Below are positions 58,036 to 64,000 of a DNA stretch of 64,000 nucleotides, piece by piece; position 1 is the stretch's first letter, and every line of letters begins with the position of its first letter. The DNA lies in NCBI RefSeq assembly GCF_000332495.1, contig NZ_AOGW02000010.1:310001-374000 (forward strand). Direction: 5' to 3'. The stretch comes from Leptospira terpstrae serovar Hualin str. LT 11-33 = ATCC 700639. GTDB taxonomy: Bacteria; Spirochaetota; Leptospiria; Leptospirales; Leptospiraceae. The notes beneath the pieces were generated by a model. It did not search any database, was not told the DNA's origin, and was given only the letters and a program-made list of their open reading frames with translations. A program made the translations under genes and the position numbers.

Positions 58036-59217
58036 ATGGTCATTCGATTAAAAAAGAATAAAGAAAAAGCTGTATTAAATTTTCATCCTTGGATTTTCTC
58101 CGGAGCTGTTGCTTCTGAAGAAAAGGATTTATCCTCAGGAGATACCGTGCGAGTGGAAACTTCTACTGGTGAATTTCTTGCTTGGGGTCATTATGATCCA
58201 AAAAGTCAAATTAGAATTCGATTGTTCTCTTTTGATCAAAATGAAGAGGGATCCACTGAGTCCTATTGGATTTCAAAATGGACTGGTATTTTAGAATCCA
58301 AACTTAAACTACTGCCTAAAGACACAACGGGATTTCGACTCTTTCATTCCGAAGGAGATGGAGTTCCTGGTATCATTGTTGACTGTTATCACAAAACAGC
58401 TGTAATGCAACTCAAAACTCCAGGAGCTTTGAGATTGCGGAACTGGCTTATCTCTTTCTTATCCTCAAAGGGTTTTGAAATCATTTTAGAAAAAAATGAA
58501 AAGCCAAATGAAAAACAAGGAGGGGACGCCACCTTCCATAAAGGAAAGGATACTGAAGCCATTTTTACAGAACATGGAATCCAGTTTATTGCAGATATTA
58601 CCAAAGGGCAAAAGACGGGATTTTTTTTAGACCAAAGAGACAACAGGGCTCTTGTTTCACGGTATGCGAAAGGACGGACGGTTTTGAATACTTTTGCCTA
58701 CTCAGGTGCATTTTCCGTATATGCATTATTAGCTGGTGCAAAAATGGTGCATAGTTTGGATATTTCCAAACAAGCGATAGAACTATGTGAAAGAAACTTG
58801 GTTTTGAATGGTTTTTCTTTTGAAAAAGAACCAATTACACATAAAAGTTTAGTTTTAGATAGTTTTGATTATCTAAAAAACATGGAATCTAGTTTTTATG
58901 ATCTGATTATTTTGGATCCACCTGCTTTTACTAAGAGCATTGCTACTGTCAATCAAGCAAGCCGTGGATACAAAGACATTAACATGAGGTCTATGTCTAA
59001 AATTAAACCTGGGGGGGTGATATTTACCTTCTCTTGTTCCCAACATATTTCTTTTGATTTGTTTAAAAAAATTGTTTTCGGGGCAGCAAAAGATGCCAAA
59101 AAAAGAGTTAGAATTTTGCACCATCTAACCCAGAGCCCTGACCATGGATATTCAGTCTTCCATCCAGAAGGAGAATACCTAAAAGGACTTGTGATTCAGG
59201 TTGATGGAGATACCTGA
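58036..59217 (+). CDS. Class I rRNA cytosine-C5 methyltransferase (RlmI-like)
   Basis: SAM-dependent methyltransferase of 393 aa. An N-terminal PUA domain (NFHPWIFSGAVASEE, about 15-29, then GDTVRVETSTGEFLAWGHYD) is followed by a Rossmann fold with TVLNTFAYSGAFSVYALLAG and SLDISKQAIELCERNLVLNG. The motif DLIILDPPAFTKS carries the catalytic D-P-P-x-F. This layout is that of RlmI (23S rRNA m5C1962), the most likely function. GKTVFTFSCS-like residues appear as GVIFTFSCSQHIS, where the conserved Cys lies. It starts divergently from the SpoIIE phosphatase gene. Confidence 0.9.
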   Translation: MVIRLKKNKEKAVLNFHPWIFSGAVASEEKDLSSGDTVRVETSTGEFLAWGHYDPKSQIRIRLFSFDQNEEGSTESYWISKWTGILESKLKLLPKDTTGFRLFHSEGDGVPGIIVDCYHKTAVMQLKTPGALRLRNWLISFLSSKGFEIILEKNEKPNEKQGGDATFHKGKDTEAIFTEHGIQFIADITKGQKTGFFLDQRDNRALVSRYAKGRTVLNTFAYSGAFSVYALLAGAKMVHSLDISKQAIELCERNLVLNGFSFEKEPITHKSLVLDSFDYLKNMESSFYDLIILDPPAFTKSIATVNQASRGYKDINMRSMSKIKPGGVIFTFSCSQHISFDLFKKIVFGAAKDAKKRVRILHHLTQSPDHGYSVFHPEGEYLKGLVIQVDGDT

Positions 59218-59242
59218 TCTTATACTTTGGTGAAATCTTAGA

Positions 59243-60667
59243 ATGAAATTTACATCCCTTAGTTTTCTATTGTTTTTTCTTGTCGTATATTGTTTGCACT
59301 GGGTGTTTCGCGGCAAATACCGATTAGGTTTTTTGTTTCTGGCATCTTTTGTTTTTTATGCCGCCTGGTCGATTCCCTTTGCCTTTCACTTCCTAACTAT
59401 AGTAGGATTAAACCATTTATTCAATAGACAAATCCTTAAGAATAAATCCTCATTTTGGTATCCGGTTTCCCTTTTTGTAAATTTTGGTAACCTGTTCCTA
59501 TTTAAGTATTTTTATTTTCTTTGGGCACTGCTTTTCCAATTCACAGGAAGCATTTTTTTTGCACCGGAATCAATTCAAAGTTTTTTAAACACACAATTCG
59601 GTGCTGATTCAATTACTCTTCCACTTGCCATCAGTTTCTATACTTTCCAAATGGTTGCATATACGATTGATATCAAACGTGGAAATGCAGAAGAGAATCC
59701 CAATTTTTTGCAATTTGCTCTTTTTATCTTTTTCTTTCCGCAGCTAGTGGCAGGGCCTATTGTTCGTCATGGAGAATTTTTTTATCAGTTAGAAGTTTGG
59801 AATGCAAAGAAAGAACAACTTTTCGAAGGTTATTACTTAGTATTTCTTGGACTTTTTAAAAAGGTAGTCATTGCGGACAACTTATCTCCTGTCATTGAAC
59901 CTGTTTTTCAAAACCCAGACCAATATGATGGATTCACAAATTTCATTGTTTGGTTTGGCTATGCTGCTAGAGTTTATTGTGACTTTAGTGGGTATACAGA
60001 TCTTGCACGTGGACTTGGCAAACTTCTTGGTATCAATTTGCCTGAAAACTTTCATGCTCCTTACCTTTCCAAATCAGTTCGTGAATTATGGACTAGGTGG
60101 CATATGACTCTTGCCACATGGATCAAAGATTATATCTATTTTCCATTAGGTGGATCTAGGGTTTCCGAATACAGAGGTTACTTAAATTTAATTGTAACCT
60201 TTACTTTGGCAGGCTTCTGGCATGGCGCCAATTTTACTTTTATCATTTGGGGTTTTTGGCATGGGGTTATGTTAAGTTTTGAGCGTAAACTTGAGCTCAT
60301 TCGAAAACCAAATAAAAATGCGATAATCCCTTTTTGGAAAAAATGTCTCGGTGTATTGTATGCATTTAGTTTTTTTGTTCTTACAATTCCATTTTTTAAT
60401 GCTCCTTCCGTTCACAATGCAATATCTATGTATTTCAGAGCCTTTACAGGTGCCAGTGGGGAAAGGACAAATAAATTAGAATTAATCGTTTATAGTTTAT
60501 TCATTACTTTTTTACTAAACTACCTACAAACCAAACCAAGTTTTCCAAGAGAAGGTTGGTCTACAGTAAAATCATTTGGATTTCTTTTGGTTTTTTCGCT
60601 TATCGTTACTATTTTGTTAGGTTATCTTGCTCCGGGAGGAACGGAATTTATCTATTTCCAATTTTAA
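59243..60667 (+). CDS. MBOAT family O-acyltransferase (AlgI/DltB-like)
   Basis: Polytopic membrane protein of 474 aa in the MBOAT family. Seen: FLFFLVVYCLHWVFRGKYRL at the start, LPLAISFYTFQMVAYTIDIK near 130, FFPQLVAGPIVRHGEFFYQL and DFSGYTDLARGLGKLLGI, all AlgI-type signatures. The catalytic His lies in TFTLAGFWHGANFTFIIWGF (about 320-339). It transfers an acyl group, usually acetyl, across the membrane onto surface polysaccharides or wall glycans. The DUF1574/SGNH partner gene begins one base after its stop. The substrate here is unknown. Confidence 0.92.
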   Translation: MKFTSLSFLLFFLVVYCLHWVFRGKYRLGFLFLASFVFYAAWSIPFAFHFLTIVGLNHLFNRQILKNKSSFWYPVSLFVNFGNLFLFKYFYFLWALLFQFTGSIFFAPESIQSFLNTQFGADSITLPLAISFYTFQMVAYTIDIKRGNAEENPNFLQFALFIFFFPQLVAGPIVRHGEFFYQLEVWNAKKEQLFEGYYLVFLGLFKKVVIADNLSPVIEPVFQNPDQYDGFTNFIVWFGYAARVYCDFSGYTDLARGLGKLLGINLPENFHAPYLSKSVRELWTRWHMTLATWIKDYIYFPLGGSRVSEYRGYLNLIVTFTLAGFWHGANFTFIIWGFWHGVMLSFERKLELIRKPNKNAIIPFWKKCLGVLYAFSFFVLTIPFFNAPSVHNAISMYFRAFTGASGERTNKLELIVYSLFITFLLNYLQTKPSFPREGWSTVKSFGFLLVFSLIVTILLGYLAPGGTEFIYFQF

Positions 60668-60668
60668 T

Positions 60669-61805
60669 ATGAATTCTAAACTGAAATTTCCTGTAGTTTT
60701 ATATCCGATTTTACTTGCATTTGCACTCTTCTTATTGGATAAAATTTTCTTTTTACCTGTGATCGTAGAAAACACATACAGTTGGAAAAAAATTGAAAGA
60801 AAGTTTTATGAATTAAAGGAAGACCTTTTTGAAGTTATGTTGGAGGAAAGGAAAAAAAATCCTTCTAAACAAATTGGCCTAATTTTAGGAAGTTCTCGGT
60901 CCGGAGAATTTGATTCGCAAATGTTAGAATCTTTTTTTCCGAATACAAATACTTTTAATTTTGCAGCTCCTTTTGGACCTCCTAGTTTCCAATCCTATTG
61001 GTTGGAGCGAAGTTTAGATGCCGATCTTCCCATTCGTTATGTTTTAATAGAAGTAGATCCTCTTTTGTTTTCCCAAGCTGCAATTGATTATTCTTTGAAT
61101 GGATCCTATGACAATGAATACGTATTAAAAAATATTGATATTTATCGATTAAAAACAAAGGATCCTTGGAAAACTAATGCAAAAGGTTTTTCCATGGATG
61201 AAGTGGAAATTTATTTCCTAAAAAAACTCTTTGCATTGTATAAATATCCTTTAGATCCAACTGCAATTAAAGCTAATAATAAGGACATTGAAGTTGGTTT
61301 TTTTCCTGGTATGTCTGTCGGTATTACCGGTAAAGACCACAAACGAAATTATATTGATAAAATCAAAATGGTTAACCGAATAAAATTCGGTGCACTTCCC
61401 AATGAAATTAAATTTGCTAATATGGATGTATTTTTAGAAAGAGATGCTGAGGCAATGTACAACCAGTATTTACGTGGAACTAGTTTAGCACCGACTCAGA
61501 TTTACTTCTTTAAGAGAATGTTAGACAAACTCAAAGGAACGGGAATTCCTGTAATCGTTTATTTTCCTGCTGTATCGGATGCACTGAGAAGAAGAATGTC
61601 TACCGACGGACTTTTAGAAAAGTTTAATAAAGAAATTAAAGCCGCCGTGGCATCTGCTTCACAAGTGCCTAATTCTAAGTTTACTGTGGTGGATCCCAAT
61701 ATGGATCCTCATTGGGTTTGTAAAGATTTTGTAGATTCCTTACATTTGAGTGGAGCTTGTTTTCCGAATCTATTACCGATACTTTTTCCAAAAGAAGTTC
61801 GTTAA
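60669..61805 (+). CDS. DUF1574/SGNH-like membrane-anchored acyltransferase partner
   Basis: Protein of about 378 aa. A signal anchor (FPVVLYPILLAFALFLLDKI) precedes an SGNH-hydrolase-like fold: LILGSSRSGEFDSQML near 75-90 holds the nucleophile Ser, and DSLHLSGACFPNL near the C-terminus supplies the Asp-His pair. DUF1574 (PF07611) proteins are found in Leptospira, and this sequence fits. The start at 60669 is used because the longer frame to 60627 lies within the MBOAT gene. Pairing with an MBOAT parallels DltB/DltD and AlgI/AlgJ. The convergent J-like gene overlaps it by 4 bases. Confidence 0.88.
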   Translation: MNSKLKFPVVLYPILLAFALFLLDKIFFLPVIVENTYSWKKIERKFYELKEDLFEVMLEERKKNPSKQIGLILGSSRSGEFDSQMLESFFPNTNTFNFAAPFGPPSFQSYWLERSLDADLPIRYVLIEVDPLLFSQAAIDYSLNGSYDNEYVLKNIDIYRLKTKDPWKTNAKGFSMDEVEIYFLKKLFALYKYPLDPTAIKANNKDIEVGFFPGMSVGITGKDHKRNYIDKIKMVNRIKFGALPNEIKFANMDVFLERDAEAMYNQYLRGTSLAPTQIYFFKRMLDKLKGTGIPVIVYFPAVSDALRRRMSTDGLLEKFNKEIKAAVASASQVPNSKFTVVDPNMDPHWVCKDFVDSLHLSGACFPNLLPILFPKEVR

Positions 61806-62401
61806 GATCTTTTCTGTTTCCGTTTTTCTAATTCTTTATTTAGAAACCGGAAACGAAAGAAAAGATATCCTAAAGCACTGATTCCAAGGAAAATTCCAGA
61901 TCCCCAATCAGAGGCATTTTGTCCCCAAACTTTTTCATTTTCCGTATTTTCGATCCAAAGAGAATGAATGAGTACTAGTGCAGAATATAAGAGTAAGTTC
62001 AGCACCATATAAATTGTTGTTTTTTTTAGAATCCAGAGGGTGTCTCCCATTTCCTCCCGGAAACGAGTAAAATCACTGATGATTTCTTGGTAGGTTTTCT
62101 GGTGGCTTAGCCTGTAATGATCATAGGCTTCTTCCATATCTGGATCTTTTGTTTTTCCATCCAAGAGAACAAATTCGAAATCCAATTGGGAATCATACTC
62201 CTTTCTTTTTTTGGGTTCGCTAAGAGTCAGATAAGCCCTAGTCAATTCCAGAATTTTGTCCTTTGCCTCCCCAATTCCAGCTTCTTGTAAATGTTCCCAA
62301 AATTCTAATTCCTTTAGATAAATGGCCTCGATTGTTTCTGACGTAGATTCTTTGGTTACACCTAAAATTTCGTAAAAAGTTTCCCGTTTCGTCCGAGCCA
62401 T
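61802..62401 (-). CDS. J-like membrane protein lacking the HPD motif
   Basis: Protein of 199 aa. Residues about 7-75 resemble a J-domain: [20 protein letters not shown] (helix I-II) and [17 protein letters not shown] (helix III-IV) are typical. The loop between helices II and III, where His-Pro-Asp is expected, instead reads [12 protein letters not shown], so the Hsp70-stimulating triad is absent. Two hydrophobic helices follow at about 127-145 ([20 protein letters not shown]) and 167-185. It may be a J-like adaptor without Hsp70 activation. It is divergent from miaB across 63 bases. Confidence 0.82.
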   Translation of the reverse strand: MARTKRETFYEILGVTKESTSETIEAIYLKELEFWEHLQEAGIGEAKDKILELTRAYLTLSEPKKRKEYDSQLDFEFVLLDGKTKDPDMEEAYDHYRLSHQKTYQEIISDFTRFREEMGDTLWILKKTTIYMVLNLLLYSALVLIHSLWIENTENEKVWGQNASDWGSGIFLGISALGYLFFRFRFLNKELEKRKQKRS

Positions 62402-62464
62402 ATACTCCTTTTAGTTCCCTTCTTCTTTGCTTTACAAGGAGATTTTCTGGAAAAACATATCATT

Positions 62465-63841
62465 ATGAACCTATCCTTGACCGAAATTCCCACTGCAGAG
62501 AGCCCCATCCAACTCGGAAAGGTCTATGTGGAGACCTACGGGTGCCAAATGAACGAATACGATACGGGAATCGTCAAGGAACTCTTTCGCAAAGAGAAAT
62601 ACGAAACCACGGATTCGGTTGAGGAAAGCGATATTATCTTCCTCAATACTTGTGCTGTCAGAGAAAATGCTCATGCTAAGATCTATGGTAGATTACAATC
62701 CCTGGGATATTTAAAGAAAAAGAACCCCAATCTTGTCATTGGGGTTCTTGGTTGTATGGCTCAAAACTTGGGAGAGGATTTATTCCACCAAGAACTTCCC
62801 TTGGATCTCATTGTCGGACCTGATAATTACAGAACATTACCCGAACTCATTCAAAAAATTAGGGAAGGAGAAAGAGATGTTCAACTAACACGACTTTCTC
62901 GGACAGAAACTTATGATGAATTAGAACCAAAAGTTGTAAATGGAATCCAAGCTTTTGTTACCATTATGCGAGGATGCAATAATTTTTGTACCTTCTGTGT
63001 AGTGCCCTATACGAGAGGTAGAGAACGAAGCCGGGAACCAGGTTCCATCGTCAGTGAAATTCTACAATTAGAAGAGATGGGTGTAAAACAAATTACATTA
63101 CTTGGCCAAAACGTAAATAGTTATTCATTTGAAAATACAGACTTTTGTGCACTAGTAGAAAAGATTTTAAAAGAGACCACAATCGAACGTGTTCGGTTTA
63201 CAAGTCCACACCCGAAAGACTTTCCAGATCATCTAATTTCTCTTATGGCAAAGGAAGAAAGATTTTCTTCACAAATACATATGCCATTACAAGCGGGAAG
63301 TTCTAAAGTCCTTAGGGATATGAAACGAAGTTATTCAAAAGAAGAATATCTTGATTTGGTAGCAAGCATCCAGAGTCGAATTCCGGATATTGGAATAACT
63401 TCCGATATCATCGTGGGTTTTCCTGGAGAAACAGAAGAAGAGTTTCAGGAAACTCTCGAGGTTGTCAAAAAAGTTAAGTTTGATATGTCCTATATGTTTA
63501 AATATTCTGAAAGAGAAGGCACTATCGCGAAACGAAAGTTTGTTGATGATGTTCCAGAAGAAGTAAAAAGTAAACGTCTAATTGAACTTGTTGAGTTACA
63601 AACTAAAATTTCTCACGAAAAGAACCAGTCAAAAATTGGGAATGAATTTTCTGTGTTGATTGAAAACACTTCTAAAAAATCCAAACTAGAGTTATGTGGT
63701 CGTTCGCATTGTGGAAGGATGATTGTGTTCCCAATTCCTGAAGATGCTTCTAAGGATCCAAAAGATTGGATTGGTAAAACTGTCAAAGTAAAGGTAGAAT
63801 CGGCAACAAGTGCGACTTTAAAAGGAACCCTCGTTGGCTAA
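62465..63841 (+). CDS. miaB: tRNA-2-methylthio-N6-dimethylallyladenosine synthase
   Basis: Radical-SAM methylthiotransferase of 458 aa that converts i6A37 to ms2i6A37 in tRNAs. The N-terminal MTTase domain has Cys in [23 protein letters not shown] and [11 protein letters not shown], binding one 4Fe-4S cluster. The radical-SAM motif is [39 protein letters not shown] and [15 protein letters not shown] are family blocks, and the C-terminal TRAM domain (about 385-458) ends the protein. The lpt-type gene that follows overlaps it by 8 bases. Confidence 0.95.
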   Translation: MNLSLTEIPTAESPIQLGKVYVETYGCQMNEYDTGIVKELFRKEKYETTDSVEESDIIFLNTCAVRENAHAKIYGRLQSLGYLKKKNPNLVIGVLGCMAQNLGEDLFHQELPLDLIVGPDNYRTLPELIQKIREGERDVQLTRLSRTETYDELEPKVVNGIQAFVTIMRGCNNFCTFCVVPYTRGRERSREPGSIVSEILQLEEMGVKQITLLGQNVNSYSFENTDFCALVEKILKETTIERVRFTSPHPKDFPDHLISLMAKEERFSSQIHMPLQAGSSKVLRDMKRSYSKEEYLDLVASIQSRIPDIGITSDIIVGFPGETEEEFQETLEVVKKVKFDMSYMFKYSEREGTIAKRKFVDDVPEEVKSKRLIELVELQTKISHEKNQSKIGNEFSVLIENTSKKSKLELCGRSHCGRMIVFPIPEDASKDPKDWIGKTVKVKVESATSATLKGTLVG

Positions 63842-64000
63842 ACCAGTCGATTTACGAACCGTAAGAGTTTTCTCTAAAGATGACTTACCACCAGGTTTTA
63901 TGGTGGATACGGATCGATTAGGCAAATGGAAACGGTTTAAACCTTCCATCCTTAGAATTTATATTCTAAAAGAAATTCTAAGCCCTTTTTTAGTGGCTCT
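63834..64000 (+). CDS. LptF/LptG-family permease, 5' end
   Basis: The first 55 codons before the right edge. The start is TTG at 63834, 8 bases inside miaB, preceded by AAAAGGA (63821-63827). After about 22 polar residues, [16 protein letters not shown] leads into [16 protein letters not shown], the typical start of LptF/LptG (YjgP/YjgQ) membrane helix 1 with the R-Y-x-x-K-E motif. The protein exports lipopolysaccharide with LptB and LptC. ATG at 63900 is an alternative start with a weaker binding site. Which of LptF or LptG is not decidable. Confidence 0.8.
   Translation, partial: MAKPVDLRTVRVFSKDDLPPGFMVDTDRLGKWKRFKPSILRIYILKEILSPFLVA

Noticed and set aside
1..64000. tRNA, rRNA, CRISPR or prophage features
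   Set aside because: Reading both strands by eye I saw no T-loop-like GTTCGAATCC cores in gaps, no regular short repeats with spacers and no phage genes; a tRNAscan or CRISPR search was not possible.

Overview
The window looks like chromosomal DNA from a spirochaete of the genus Leptospira, probably a saprophytic-type species. The reasons are the family content: DUF1574/MBOAT pairs, 7TM-sensor SpoIIE phosphatases, many short-signal lipoproteins with Leptospira-style lipoboxes, a LipL31-like lipoprotein, and an LpxC/MCE/Lpt envelope inventory. The AT-rich, densely packed, short-gap gene style also fits. This is inference from the sequence alone; no database was searched. The genes are mostly housekeeping and envelope genes. 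I saw no rRNA, tRNA, CRISPR or prophage, and no gene-free stretch over 300 bases.

Layout. 1-504: 5' part of lpxC, running off the left edge. 683-4468 (minus): an operon of an unrecognised secreted protein with a roughly 20-residue Pro/aromatic strand repeat, then MlaE-, MlaF- and MlaD-like lipid-transport genes joined by ATGA overlaps. 4516-5565: ddl. 5534-6935 (minus): a sodium:solute symporter broken by one extra T in a T7 run. 6939-10057 (minus): xseB, xseA, an AI-2E family permease and a lipoprotein. 10099-13953: DedA protein and a large HAMP-SpoIIE-TPR phosphatase. 13969-17737: DUF482-type acyltransferase, clpS and clpA, all overlapping. 17808-18817 (minus): membrane protein and RidA. 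18893-19825: two hsp20 genes behind two tandem CIRCE elements. 19912-23903 (minus): a membrane protein, leuA and hisC. 23950-30162: small unknown protein, GDPD phosphodiesterase, queuosine-precursor transporter, GH18 protein, tsaC/sua5 and sppA. 30203-34147: uvrA and a degenerate acyl-CoA-dehydrogenase-like protein. 34144-36821 (minus): coiled-coil lipoprotein, OmpA-family protein and CDF metal exporter. 36887-40774: mgtE, two lipoproteins and xth. 40825-48241: adenylate cyclase, a FecR-domain gene split by a complete IS481-type element, and a DUF5683-like protein. 48285-55475: hisD, panC, mfd, a LipL31-like lipoprotein and uppP. 55450-57981 (minus): second SpoIIE phosphatase. 58036-61805: rlmI-like methyltransferase, then an MBOAT acyltransferase and its SGNH/DUF1574 partner. 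61802-62401 (minus): J-like membrane protein without HPD. 62465-64000: miaB and the start of an LptF/LptG permease.

How the parts work together. A large share of the window builds or maintains the envelope: LpxC (lipid A), MCE/Mla (phospholipid traffic), Ddl and UppP (peptidoglycan precursors), LptF/G (LPS export), MBOAT/SGNH (O-acylation), SppA (signal-peptide clearance) and OmpA. A second theme is proteostasis and stress: ClpS/ClpA, Hsp20 pair under HrcA-type control, RidA, UvrA, Mfd, ExoIII and ExoVII. A third is signalling: two SpoIIE phosphatases and a class III cyclase.

The most interesting observations are the precise IS481 insertion in the FecR gene (6-bp duplication; removal restores the frame), the tandem CIRCE operators, the periodic-repeat protein leading the MCE operon, and the coupling of a DUF482 acyltransferase to clpS-clpA.
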